Source of the DNA: Streptomyces sp. LX-29
GTDB taxonomy: Bacteria; Actinomycetota; Actinomycetes; Streptomycetales; Streptomycetaceae
Length of the DNA: 64,000 bases
Assembly (NCBI RefSeq): GCF_029541745.1
Contig: NZ_CP089746.1
Span: 7,883,559 to 7,947,558, forward strand
Reading direction: 5' to 3'
In this document: positions 1-12,441 of the stretch, piece by piece
How the letters are laid out: every line of letters starts with the position of its first letter
How positions within the stretch are numbered: the first letter of the stretch is position 1
Notes under the pieces: generated by a model
The model's database searches: none
What the model was told of the DNA's origin: nothing
The model's input: only the letters and a program-made list of their open reading frames with translations
Translations under genes and position numbers: made by a program

Positions 1-2733
1 TGTGGGCTTGGGCGAGGGCGGTCATGAGGGTGTCGGTTTCGGGCCGGTCGCGTCGCAAGGTGGGTGCGATGACAGTCGCCTTGAGTGCCTGTTCCTCGTG
101 GTCCACATCTGTGTTGTGGAGGGTGGTGTGGGCGAGGGTGGTCAGGACGGCGTCGGGTCCCAGTTCGAGATAGGTGCTGGTGTCGTGCTCGGCGAGCCAT
201 TGGAGTCCGTCGTGGAATCGGACGGTGGCTCGGGCTTGTTCGGCCCAGTACTGGGGTGAGCAGGCTTGTTCGTCGGTGAGAGGCCGGCCGGTGAGGTTGG
301 AGACCACCGGTAGCCTGGGCGGCTGGAACGACACCCGCTCCAAGGTGGTTTCGAACTCGTGGAGCATGGGGTCGATGTGGTGGGAGTGGAAGGCGTGGCT
401 CACCCGCAGGGGCGTCGTCCGACAGCCGGCCTCACGCCAAGTGTGGCGTAGCGTGTCGATGGCGTCTGTGTCGCCGGAGACCACCATGGCGGTCGGCCCG
501 TTGACCGCCGCCAGCGACACCCGCCCCTCAAAGCCTTCGTGCTCCAGGGCTTGGCGTACGGTCTCCTCACGGGCCTCGACCGCCAGCATCGCTCCACCGG
601 CCGGCAGGTCCTGCATCAGCCGGCCGCGGGCGGAGACCACGGTGCACGCGTCGGGCAGGGACCACACCCCGGCCACATACGCGGCCGCCACCTCACCCAC
701 CGAATGACCCAGCAGGTAGTGCGGGGCCAGGCCCCATGCTTCCAGCAGGCGGAACAGCGACACCTCCAACGCGAACAACCCCGCCTGCGTATACACCGTC
801 TCATCCACCAACCCCGAGCCACCCACCCCCGGCCCACAATCACCGGACCCGGATCCACCGACCTCCGGGTCGGTGAAGACCACCTCCCGCAACGGACGCT
901 CCAAGCCTGCGTCCAGGAACCCGCACACCTCGTCCCACGCCCGCGCGAAGACAGGGAACCGCTCATACAGCTCCCGCCCCATCCCCACCCGCTGCGCGCC
1001 CTGTCCCGTGAACAACAACGCCAGCCGCCCACCCCCACCCACACTCGTGCCCGAAGCGCCACCGCTTGAGGTGGCGGCGATGGCGGTGGCGGTGGCGGTG
1101 GGGACGCTGCCGGTGATGACACGATCGGCCGGCTCGCCAGTCGCCAGCTGATGGAGGCCTTCCAGCAGCTCCTCCCGGTCCCGGCCCAGGACCACGGCGC
1201 GGTGCTCGAACGACGATCGGGTGGTGGTCAGTGACCAGCCCACATCGGCTGGTTCCAGGTGGGGCTGTGTTTGGAGGTGGCCGCGCAGCCGTAGTGCCTG
1301 GTCTCGCACTGCGCTCTGACTTCGTGCGGAGAGCAGCCAGGGAATCACCGTCGGGGCCGACCCTGTTTCCCGGCCTGTCACGCGGTCGGTCGTCGGCTCG
1401 TCTTCTTTCGGTTTGGTGGGCTGGGGTTCTGTGGGGGTGGGGGGTTGTTCGAGGATGAGGTGGGCGTTGGTGCCGCTGACGCCGAAGGCGGAGATGCCGG
1501 CCCGGCGGGGTCGTTCGGCGCGTGGCCAGGGCTGTGCTTCGGTGAGCAGGGATACGGCTCCTGCGGACCAGTCCACATGCGAGGTGGGGGTCTCCACGTG
1601 CAGGGTCTTGGGGAGCAGCTCATGGCGCATCGCCATGACCATTTTGATCACTCCGCCGACACCGGCGGCGGCCTGGGCGTGGCCGATGTTGGACTTCAAC
1701 GATCCCAGCCACAAAGGCCGGTCGACGGGCCGGTCCTGGCCGTAGGTGGCCAGCACGGCCTGTGCCTCGATCGGGTCTCCCAGCGTGGTGCCGGTGCCGT
1801 GCGCCTCCACCACATCGACGTCGGTTGCCTCAAGGCGCGCGTTGGCCAGGGCCTGGCGGATCACCCGCTGCTGAGACGGACCATTCGGCGCGGTCAGACC
1901 GTTGCTCGCCCCGTCCTGATTGACCGCACTCCCCCGCACCACCGCCAAGACCGGATGACCATGACGCACCGCCTGCGACAACGGCTCCAGGAGGAGCATG
2001 CCGACGCCCTCTCCCATCCCGGTCCCGTCCGCACTTTCGGCGAACGCCTTACACCGCCCGTCCGCGGCCAACCCCCGCTGCCGACTGAAGCCGATGAACA
2101 CGCCTGGCGTGGAGATCACCGTCACACCGCCGGCCAGGGCCATGGAGCACTCGCCGGCCCGCAACGCCTGGCACGCCAAGTGCAACGCCACCAACGACGA
2201 CGAACATGCGGTGTCCACCGTGACCGCCGGACCCTCCAGGCCCAGGGCGTAAGCCACCCGGCCCGACACCACACTGGCGAGGTTTCCGGTCATGAGGTGT
2301 CCTTCGGAGACCTCCGGCGTCGTGGGCCATCCGGCCGCGTAGTCATTGCCGGTCGAGCCTGTGAAGACACCAGTCTGGCTGCCCTTGAGCGAGGTCGGGT
2401 CGATGCCCGCGCGTTCCACGGCTTCCCAGGAGGTCTCCAGCAGCAGCCGCTGCTGCGGATCCATAGCCAGCGCCTCGCGCGGCGAGATCCCGAAGAACGC
2501 CGGATCGAACTCGCCCACGTCACAGACGAAGCCGCCGGTACGCGCATAGGACTTACCCGGCTGCTCCGGATCCGGGTCGTAAAGCCCCTCCAGATCCCAC
2601 CCGCGATCGCTGGGGAACCCGGAGATCGCATCAGCGCCGGCAGCCAACACTTCCCACAACGCCTCCGGAGATGTCGCGCCCCCTGGGTAGCGGCAGGCCA
2701 TCCCCACGACCGCGATGGGCTCCGTCGACGTGG
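1..2733 (-). other. PKS module M8 (partial): KS-AT(malonyl)
   Basis: The KS spans about 2,733-1,435 with DTACSSS near 2,200. The AT begins near 1,070 with GQGAQR, has GHSVGE near 700 and HAFH near 390, and reaches the window edge close to its C-terminus. HAFH predicts malonyl-CoA. The reductive domains lie outside the window. The AT is almost identical at DNA level to the M5 AT (14,578 onward) and, in inverted orientation, to the M2 AT (up to 28,501). Confidence 0.85.
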
Positions 2734-5700
2734 TGGTTTCCGCCGCGGTCCTGGTGAGCGTGGTCTGAGCCTGTTCGGGCGCATCGCCCATCGCCTTCGA
2801 CAGTTCAGTCGCCAGATGGCCGGCGAGAGCGCTTGGGTTGGGGTAGTCGAAGACGAGAGTCGCAGAAAGGCGGAGGCCGGTGGCTGAGCCCAGTCGGTTG
2901 CGTAGTTCCACTGCGGTGAGTGAATCGAAACCCGATTCCGTGAACGCCCGCTCCACGTCCACGGCTTCGGGTTGCGGGTGTCCGAGCACGGCCGCGGCGT
3001 GCGTCCGCACCACGTCCAGGACGGCAGCCGTACGGTCGGGACCCGGCAGCTCAGCCAGTTGCTGACGCAGCGCGGAGAGTGCGCCACCGGCGTCGGCGCG
3101 CGTGGTCGTGGCGCGGCGAGGAACGGACACCAGCTTCCGGAGCAGTGGTGGCAGGGCGCCGGCTGCGGCCTGTGTCCGCAGCATGGCCGTATCGAGACGC
3201 AGAGGCAGCAGCAGCGCTTCGTCGGTCCGAGTCGCGGCATCGAACAGGGACAGACTCTGGTCGACGGACATGGGGGTGATACCCGCGCGCGCCGTCCGGG
3301 CCACATCGGCTCGGGCCAACCGGGCCGCCATACCCTCGGGCTGCTCCCACACGCCCCAAGCCAGTGAAACGGCGGGCAGACCAGCGCTTCGTCGATGCTG
3401 TGCGAGTGCGTCGAGGAAGACGTTCGCCGTTGAGTAATTGGCGATGCCCGGCCCGCCGAAGACGCCGGAGGCGGAGGAGAAGAGGGTGAAGTGGGTGAGG
3501 TTGGTGTGGTGGGTGAGGTGGTGGAGGTTGAGGGCGGCGTCGACTTTGGCGCGGAGGACGGTGTCGAGGCGGTCGGGGGTGAGGCTGGTGAGGATGCCGT
3601 CGTCGAGGGTGCCGGCGGTGTGGATGATGCCGGTGAGGGGGTGTTCGGGTGGGATGGTGGCGAGGAGTTCGGAGAGGGCGTGAGGGTCGGCGGTGTCGCA
3701 GGCCGCGATGGTGACCTGGGCGCCGAGTTCGGTGAGTTCGGTGTGGAGTTCGGCGGCGCCGGGCGCGTCGGGTCCGCGGCGGCTGGTCAACAGCAGGTGG
3801 GGGGTGTGGTGGTGGGTGGCGAGGTGACGGGCGACGAGGGAACCGAGCGCTCCCGTACCGCCGGTGATCAGTACCGTGCCCTCAGCGGTGTCCGACGGGC
3901 CCGAGGTGCCGTCCGCTTCCGTCTGGCCATCCGCGCCGTGGTGCGGAAGACGGGTGAGTCGGGGGGCGTGGAGTGTGCTGTGGCGGAGGGCGAGTTGGGG
4001 CTCTGTGGTGTTGAGGGCGGCTGTGGGGGCGTGGGTGGTGGAGGTGGGGTGGGTGTCGAGGTCGAGGAGGTGGAAGCGGTCGGGGTGTTCGGCTTGGGCG
4101 GAGCGGATCAGTCCCCATACGGGTGCGTGGGCGAGGTCGGGGGCGGGGTCGTCGGGGCCGGTGGTGACGGCGCCTTGGGTCACGATGACCAGTCGGGTTC
4201 CGGTCAGGCGGGGTTCGGCCAGCCATGCCTGTACCCAGGTGAGGAGGCGGTGTGCCACCGTGCGGACCTGCTCGGCTGTCTCTTGAGCTGCCACGGCCCA
4301 CTCGGGCGGATCCCCATCGCCGCGGGTGGCGGTGGCGATGTCGGCACCGGTCTCGTTTTGGGGGTGGCGGGTGTGGGTGTGGGTGTGCCAGTGGTGGACG
4401 GTGAGGATGGCGGTGTCGGGGGGTGCCGCGCCGGAGTCGAGAGTGTGGATCAGGGCGGTGAGGTCGGTGTGGGTGTCGACGGGGGTTCCGGTGGCGGTCA
4501 GCGCGGCGCTCAGGTCGAGGGGGTCGTCATCGATGACGGCCCACTGCCCGGTGAGGGTGGTGGTGGGCGGTGCGGAGGGAACGGCGGCCCATTCCAGTTG
4601 GTACAGATGATCGTGGGTCGGGACGGGGCGGGCGATCCTGATCTGCTCGGGGCTGACCGGGCGAGAGACCAGGCCATCGACGGTGGCCACCGCGGTCCCC
4701 ATGCCATCGCTGATGATCAACGCCATCGCATCCGGCGCCACGGGCGTCAGACGCACGCGCAAGGTGTCCGCACCGGCCGTTCGCAACCTCACCTGGCGCC
4801 AGAGGAAGGGCATCCTCGCGGGCATCGACAGGTCCGGAGGTTCGCCGCCGCTCGCCTTCCCGGCCGGAATAGCAGCATGGAGAGCGGCGTCGAGCAACAC
4901 CGGATGGAGCTGGAACTGGTGCGCCTCCGTATGCCCCGCGGGGAGGGAGACCTCGGCGAAGATGTCATCACCACACCGCCAAGCGGCCTTGAGCCCCTGG
5001 AACGCGGGGCCGTACGTGAAGCCCCGGCCGGCCAGGCGCTCGTACAGGTCGGCCGTCGGCATCCGTTCGGCGCCGGCGGGGGGCCATGGTTCGTTCGTGC
5101 CGGTGCCAGCGAGGCCGCTGTCGGGGCTCTCGACGGACAGGATTCCGGTCGCGTGCTGAAGCCAGGCCCCTTGTTCGGACGTATCGCCCGGGCGCTGCAC
5201 TCGAGAGTGAATGGTGAGTGTACGTCGGTCGTCGTCGTTAACCGCGCTGACAACGAGCTGGAGTTGGACGCCCGAGTCCTCGGGGACGACGAGAGGGGCG
5301 TGGAGGGTGAGTTCCTCCAGCTCGACGCAGCCGGTTTCGGCTCCAACATGCAGCGCGAGTTCGACAAACGCTGTGCCAGGGAGAAGGACCGTGTCCATGA
5401 CGCAGTGGTCGGCCAGCCAGGGGTGGGCGCTCAGGGAGAGCCGCCCTGTGAAGACGTACCCACCGTTTTCGGCGAGCTGCACCCCAGCCCCCAGCAGTGG
5501 GTGACCGGCCTCCTCCAGACCTGCGGCTGAGACATCCCCCGCGGGGGTGGCGCTCTCCAGCCAGTAGCGCTGGCGTTGGAAGGGGTAGGTGGGTAGGTCG
5601 ACTTGTTGGGGTTCGGTGCCTGTGTAGAGGTGTTGCCAGGTGATGGGGAGGCCGTGGGTGTGGGCTTGAGCGAGGGAGGTGAGGAAGCGGCGGGGGCCGT

Positions 5701-8700
5701 CTTCGTCGCGGCGTAGGGTGCCGATGACCAGGGGTTCGATGGTGTCGGTGGTGGCAGGGTCGGAATCGGTGGGGTCGAGGGTGTCGTGGATGGTGTGGGT
5801 GAGGACGGGGTGGGGGCTGGTTTCGATGAAGGTGTGGTGTCCGTCGGCTGCCAGGGTGTGGAGGGCGTCGGCGAGCCGGACGGGTTGGCGGAGGTTGTGG
5901 TACCAGTAGCCAGCGTCCATGTCCGGTCCTGTGATCCACTGGCCGGTGACGGTGGACAGCAGCGGAATGCTGGGAGCGGCTGGCGTGATGGACGCCAGGC
6001 TGTTACGGATTTCGTCCTCGACCGCTTCCACCTGGGGGCCGTGGGAGGCGTAGTCGACGGGGATACGGCGGGCCCGAATGTCCTGCTTGGCGCACTCGGC
6101 GAGGAGTTCCTCCACCGCTTCCGGTTCTCCGGAGACGATCACGGTGTGGGGGCCGTTGATGGCGGCGATGGCCAGCCGGTCCTGCCAGGCGGCCAGTCGT
6201 TCCTCGGCCTCGTTCACTGGTAGGGATACGGAGGCCATGGCGCCGTGGCCGGCCAGGCGGGCGAGGGCGCGGCTGCGGAGGGCGACCACCGCCGCGGCGT
6301 CGTGGAGGGTGAGTGCGCCGGCGATGTGGGCTGCGGCGATTTCGCCTTGGCTGTGGCCGATGACGGCGTCGGGGTGGATGCCGCATGCCTGCCACATGCG
6401 TGCCAGGCCCACCATGACCGCGAACAGTACCGGCTGGATGACATCCACCCGCTCCAGCGAGGCCGCGCCATCCGCCTGCCGCAACACCTCCCCCAGCGAC
6501 CAGTCCACATGAGGCGCCAGAGCCTCCTCACACGCTTCGATGTGCTCACGGAACACCGAGGAGGAGTGGAGTAGGTCGGCGGCCATGCCGGCCCATTGGG
6601 AGCCTTGGCCGGGGAAGACGAATACGGTTTTGCCGGTGGGGGTTGTGGTGTTGCCGGTGATGACGTGTGGGGCGGGTTCGGGGGTGGTGAGGGTGTGGAG
6701 TCCGTTGAGGAGTTCGTCGCGGTCGCGGCCGAGGATGACGGTGCGGTTTTCGAAGCTGGTGCGGGTGGTGGCGAGTGACCAGCCCACGTCGACCGGGTCC
6801 AGCTCCGGCCGGTCTTGGAGGTGGTGCCGTAGTCGTACCGCGAGATCCCGTACCGCTGCCTCACCCCGCCCGGAGATCAACCACGGCACCACGGCCGACT
6901 CCAGCACCGGCACCGGAGGGTCCGCTTTGTTGGGTTCCTCGGGCTCGTTGGCCTCTTCTCGTACCGTGCTGTCCGGAGCTTGTTCGAGGATGAGGTGGGC
7001 GTTGGTGCCGCTGACACCGAAGGAGGAGACGCCCGCCCGACGTGGGCGTCCGGTGCGGGGCCAGGGCCGGGCCTCGGTCAGCAGCGATACGGCCCCGGCG
7101 GACCAGTCCACATGCGGGGTAGGGGCGTCCACGTGCAAGGTCTTGGGCAGCAACTCATGCCGCATGGCCATGACCATCTTGATCACCCCAGCCACACCGG
7201 CCGCGGTGCCCGTATGGCCGATGTTCGACTTCACGGAGCCAAGCCATAGTGGCTGCTCGGTGGGGCGCTCTCGGCCGTAGGTGGCCAGCAGGGCCTGGGC
7301 CTCGATCGGGTCTCCGAGGGTGGTGCCGGTGCCGTGGGCTTCGACGGCGTCGATGTCGGCCGGCGTGAGTCCGGCGTTGGCCAGGGCCTGGCGGATGACG
7401 CGTTGCTGGGACGGGCCGTTCGGCGCGGTGAGGCCGTTACTCGCCCCGTCCTGGTTGATGGCGCTGCCGCGGACGACTGCCAGGATCGGATGGCCGTTGC
7501 GCTGGGCCTGGGACAGCGGTTCCAGGAGCAGCATTCCCCCGCCCTCGGCCCAGCTGGTCCCGTCCGCCCCAGCCGCGAACGCCTTGCACCGCCCGTCAGC
7601 AGCAAGCCCTCGCTGTCGGCTGAACTCCACGAACACACCCGGTGTGGCGATCACCGTCGCTCCGCCGGCCAGCGCCATGGTGCACTCGCCGGCCCGCAGC
7701 GCCTGGCATGCCCAGTGCAATGCCACGAGCGAGGAAGAGCATGCCGTCTCCACGGTGACCGCCGGCCCCTCCAGGCCCAGGGTGTAGGCCACGCGGCCAG
7801 AGGCGACACTGGTCATGCTGCCGGTCAGCAGGTAGCCCTCGACACTCTGCGGCGCCACATCGAGGCGCGGGGCGTACTCCTGCGCCGCGATACCCGCGAA
7901 CACGCCGATCTGACTGCCCTTGAGCGAGGTCGGGTCGATGCCCGCGCGTTCTACGGCTTCCCAGGAGGTCTCCAGCAGCAGCCGCTGCTGCGGATCCATC
8001 GCCAGCGCCTCTCGCGGCGAGATCCCGAAGAAGGCAGGGTCGAACTCGGCCGCGTCATGGAGGAACCCGCCCTCACGTACATAGGACATTCCAGGCTGGC
8101 CTGGAGTCGGGTCGTACAGCCGCTCGATGTCCCAGCCACGATCGCTCGGGAACTCCGAAATGGCGTCTGCACCCGCCGCCGTCAACTTCCACAACGCCTC
8201 CGGAGACGACGCTCCACCCGGGAAACGACACGCCATGCCGACCACCGCGATCGGCTCCTCGGTGCCGGTCGCCGACGTGCCACGTGTGGGACGGTCCACA
8301 TCGGTATGCGTGCCATGAAGTTCGGCCTCAAGATGCTCCGCGAGGGTGGTGGGGTTGGGGTAGTCGAAGATCAGGGTGGTGGGCAGCGCGAGTCCGGTGG
8401 CTGTGCGAAGCCGATTGCGCAGGTCCACGGCCGCGACGGAGTCGAATCCCAGCTCCTTGAAGGCACGGCCTGGCTGTACCGACTTGGAGCTGCTGTGTCC
8501 GAGCGTGGCCGCCGCATGGCGGCACACCAGTTCCGTGAGCATGCGCTGCTGCTCAGCCTTGGAAGCGCCTGACAAGTGTTGCTGCAGTTCGAGAAAGGCG
8601 TCAGAGGTGGTGGTGCCTTCCTGAGCGGCTTGCAGCATCTGCTGCGCTGCCTCGGGCACGCCGCTGATCAGCGGGCTGGGCCGAACAGAGGACACCCGAG

Positions 8701-9430
8701 AAGCGAACTGTTGCCAGTCCAGATCCGTCACGACCACAGCGGTCTCGTCATGACTCACAGCCTGTTGCATGGCACTCAACGCGAGCTCGGGATCCATGCG
8801 CGGCGTGCCCAGCTGACTCAGCTGCTCCTCTGAACCGCCGTGGTCCTCGCTTCCCCTTGTCGCCGTCCACTTGCCCCAGGCGATGGAGGTAGCGGGAAGC
8901 CCGGACGCCCGCCAGCAGTGGGCCAGCGCATCCGTGTAGGCGCTGACTGCAGCGGACGGTGCGTGATCCGTACCTCCGAAGATCCCGACGGTCGAGGAGA
9001 AGAGGACGAAGGCGGTGAGGGGGGTGTCGCGGGTGAGTTCGTGGAGGTGTTGGGCTGCTTGGACTTTGGGGCGGGTGACGTGGGCGAGGTCGGTGAGGGT
9101 GGTGTGGGTGAGGGGTGCGTAGTGGGCGGTGCCGGCGGTGTGGATGACGGCGGTGAGGGGGTGTTCGGCGGGGATGGTGGCGAGGAGTTCGGTGAGGGCG
9201 TGGCGGTCGGTGGTGTCGCAGGCGGTGATGGTGACGTGGGCGCCGAGTTCGGTGAGTTCCGCCTGTAGCTCGGTGGCGCCGGGTGCGTCGGGTCCGCGGC
9301 GGCTGGTCAACAGCAGGTGGGGGGTGTGGTGGTGGGTGGCGAGGTGGCGGGCGATGTGGGTGCCGAGGGCGCCGGTGCCTCCGGTGATGAGGATGGTGCC
9401 GTTGGGGTTCCAGGGTTGTGGTGTGGGGGT
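1..9430 (-). CDS. Modular type I PKS, 3' portion (end of M6 KR, M6 ACP, M7, start of M8), runs off the left edge
   Basis: This is the continuation of the PKS that starts at 17,398. The reading frame (codon first bases at positions equal to 1 modulo 3) is the same as in the upstream part. It stays open from about 9,620 to position 1; I checked it at the M6 KR, M7 KR, M7 DH and M8 KS. Domains in coding order are: M6 KR catalytic half, ACP; M7 KS-AT-DH-KR-ACP; M8 KS and most of an AT. No stop is seen before the window edge, so the gene is partial. It is separated from the 5' part only by a short corrupted stretch (about 9,440-9,725) with in-frame stops. I believe both parts are one gene in the organism. 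Functionally it would extend a polyketide chain on ACP phosphopantetheine arms in the cytoplasm. Confidence 0.88.
2790..8262 (-). other. PKS module M7: KS-AT(methylmalonyl)-DH-KR-ACP
   Basis: The KS spans about 8,255-6,990 (ETACSSS). The AT spans about 6,640-5,590 with GHSQGE and YASH, predicting methylmalonyl. The DH (about 5,545-4,650) has the catalytic His in DHCVMDTVLLPG and the catalytic Asp in LLDAALHA (near 4,885), so it should work, although the usual Gly of HxxxG is Asp. The KR (about 4,560-3,300) has LDD, Ser, Tyr (IANYSTAN) and Asn and looks like an active B type. The ACP ends near 2,800. The expected outcome is a trisubstituted double bond, C(CH3)=CH. Confidence 0.85.
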
Positions 9431-12400
9431 GGGGTGGGGGGGGGGGGGGGCGGGTGAGGCGGGCGGCGAGGACGCCTCGGGGGCGTACGGGGGGTGGTGG
9501 GGGGAGGGGTTTCCAGGTGATCTTGTAGCGCCAGGTGTCGAGGGTGTGGCGTTCGCGTTGGCGTTGGTGCCAGCCGGAGAGCATCGGTAGGACGGCGCTG
9601 AGGGAGTCGTGTTCCTGGTCTGTCACGTTCAGGGTCTGGGCCACAGCGGTCAGGTCCTGGCGTTCGACCGCCTCCCAGAACCGGGCCTCCACACCATCCC
9701 GCTCCCCATCCACCCGAGTGGAGTGGAAGCCGCCGCGCTCGCAAGCCAGTACCGCTCACGCTGGAACGGATAGGTGGGTAGGTCGACTCGTTGAGCTTGA
9801 GTCCCTGTGTAGAGGTGTTCCCAGGTGATGGGGAGGCCGTGGGTGTGGGCTTGGGCGAGGGAGGTGAGGAAGCGGCGGGGGCCGTCCTCATCGCGGCGCA
9901 GAGTCCCGATGACCAGGGGTTCGATGGTGTCGTTGGTGGCGGGGTCGGAATCGGTGGGGTCGAGGGTGTCGTGGATGGTGTGGGTGAGGACGGGGTGGGG
10001 GCTGGTTTCGATGAAGGTGTGGTGTCCGTCGGCTGCCAGGGTGTGGAGGGCGTCGGCGAGTCGGACGGGTTGGCGGAGGTTGTGGTACCAGTAGCCGGCG
10101 TCCATGTCCGGTCCTGTGATCCACTGGCCGGTGACGGTGGACAGGAGAGGGATGCTGGGAGCGGCTGGCGTGATGGACGCCAGGCTGTTACGGATTTCGT
10201 CCTCGACCGCTTCCACCTGGGGGCCGTGTGAGGCGTAGTCGACGGGGATACGCCGGGCCCGAATGTCCTGCTTCGCGCACTCGGCCAGGAGTTCCTCCAC
10301 CGCCTCCGACTCGCCAGAGACGATCACGGTGCGGGGGCCGTTGATGGCGGCGATGGCCAGTCGCCCCTGCCAGGCGGCCAGTCGTTCCTCGGCCTCGTCC
10401 ACTGACAGGGATACGGAGGCCATGGCGCCGTGGCCGGCCAGGCGGGCGAGGGCGCGGCTGCGGAGGGCGACCACCGCCGCGGCGTCGTGGAGGGTGAGTG
10501 CGCCGGCGATGTGGGCTGCGGCGATCTCGCCTTGGCTGTGGCCGATGACGGCGTCGGGGTGGATGCCGCAGGCCTGCCACATGCGGGCCAGGCCCACCAT
10601 GACCGCGAACAGTACCGGCTGGATGACATCCACCCGCTCCAGCGACGCCGCGCCATCCGCCTGCCGCAACACCTCCCCCAGCGACCAGTCCACGTAAGGT
10701 GCCAGAGCCTCCTCACACGCTTCGATGTGTTCGCGGAAGACCACTGAGGAGTCCAACAGATCGGCCGCCATGCCGGCCCATTGGGAGCCTTGGCCGGGGA
10801 AGACGAATACGGTCTTGCCGGTGGGGGTTGTGGTGTTGCCGGTGATGACGTGTGGGGCGGGGTCGGGGGTGGTGAGGGTGTGGAGTCCGTTGAGGAGTTC
10901 GTCGCGGTCGCGGCCGAGGATGACGGTGCGGTTTTCGAAGCTGGTGCGGGTGGTGGCGAGTGACCAGCCCACGTCGACCGGGTCCAGGTCCGGCCGGTCC
11001 TGGAGGTGGTGCCGTAGTCGTACCGCGAGATCCCGTACCGCTGCCTCACCCCGCCCGGAGATCAACCACGGCACGACCCCGGATTCCAAGACCCGCTCGC
11101 GTCCTTCATTGCCCATGTCGGAAGGCGTGCCGCCGGCTGGTTCTTCGACCTGAGATGGCTCCTCGAGGATGAGGTGGGCGTTGGTGCCGCTGACGCCGAA
11201 GGAGGAGACGCCCGCGCGGCGGAGCCGGTCGGTGCGGGGCCAGGGCCGGGCCTTGGTCAGAAGCGACACGGCCCCGGCGGACCAGTCCACATGCGAGGTG
11301 GGCGCGTCCACGTGCAGCGTCTTGGGCAGCAGCTCATGCCGCATCGCCATGACCATCTTGATCACCCCGGCCACACCGGCCGCGGCCTGGGTATGGCCGA
11401 TGTTCGACTTCAACGACCCCAACCACAAAGGCCGGTCCGCGGAGCGATCGCTGCCGTAGGTGGCCAGCACCGCCTGGGCCTCGATGGGATCGCCGAGGGT
11501 GGTGCCCGTGCCGTGAGCTTCGACAGCGTCTACATCGGCTGCCCTCAGATCCGCGTTGGCCAGGGCCTGGCGGATGACGCGTTGCTGGGACGGGCCGTTC
11601 GGCGCGGTGAGACCGTTGCTGGCCCCGTCCTGATTGACCGCGCTGCCCCGCACGACCGCCAGCACCGGGTGGCCGTTGCGGCGGGCTTGCGACAGTGGTT
11701 CAAGGAGCAGCATCCCCGCGCCCTCGGCCCACCCCGTGCCGTCCGCGCTCTCGGCGAATGCCTTGCACCGCCCGTCCTCCGCCAGCGCACGTTGTCGGCT
11801 GAACTCCACGAAGCTGAAGGGGCTCGACATCACCGTCACGCCGCCGGCCAGGGCCAGGGAGCACTCGCCGGAGCGCAGGGCCTGGCAGGCCAGATGCAGG
11901 GCTACCAGCGACGACGAACAGGCGGTGTCGATGGTGACGGCCGGGCCCTCCAGGCCGAACGTGTAGGACAAGCGGCCTGACATGACACTGGTCGCGTTGC
12001 CCGTCACGACATAGCCTTCGACGCCGTCGGCGGCCTCATGGAGACGTGGGGCGTACTCCTGCGCCGCGGCACCTACGAAGACACCGATCTGCTTCCCGTG
12101 CAGCGAGGTCGGGTCGATGCCCGCCCGTTCCACGGCTTCCCAGGAGGTCTCCAGCAGCAGTCGCTGCTGCGGGTCCATCGCCAGCGCCTCGCGCGGAGAG
12201 AGACCGAAGAAGGCAGGGTCGAACTCGGCCGCGTCGTGCAGGAAACCCCCCTCGCGCACATAGGACTTGCCCGGCTGGTCAGGGTCGGCGCTATAGAGCT
12301 TGAGGAGGTCCCAGCCACGGTCGGTCGGAAAGCCCGAGACGGCGTCGCCGCCCGCGGCCACCAGGTCCCACAGAGCCTCCGGAGACGACACGCCCCCCGG

Positions 12401-12441
12401 GTAGCGGCATGCCATCCCGACGACCGCAATCGGTTCGTCCG
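8330..12441 (-). other. PKS module M6: KS-AT(methylmalonyl)-KR(inactive)-ACP, sequence damaged
   Basis: The KS (12,440-11,160) and AT (10,820-9,750; YASH) look intact. The KR loses its first half: about 600 bp present in the homologous M4 KR are missing around 9,440-9,510, next to a 15-G run at 9,436-9,450. Independently, the catalytic half of the KR has diverged. The Tyr codon position reads Ser (TCC, complement of 8,954-8,956) and the Asn position reads Ser (complement of 8,942-8,944), in the motif FGGTDHAPSAAVSAY. The KR is therefore predicted dead and the beta-keto group retained. The ACP (8,600-8,340) keeps the GFDS phosphopantetheine site. Confidence 0.8.

Noticed and set aside
3491..5530. 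Long plus-strand frame of 679 codons in the M7 region
   Set aside because: It is Gly/Val-rich low-complexity sequence antisense to intact DH and KR domains of the minus-strand PKS.
9436..9450. The 15-G run as a functional G-quadruplex
   Set aside because: The homologous copy has a mixed sequence at this place, so the run looks like a sequencing or assembly error and not a conserved element.
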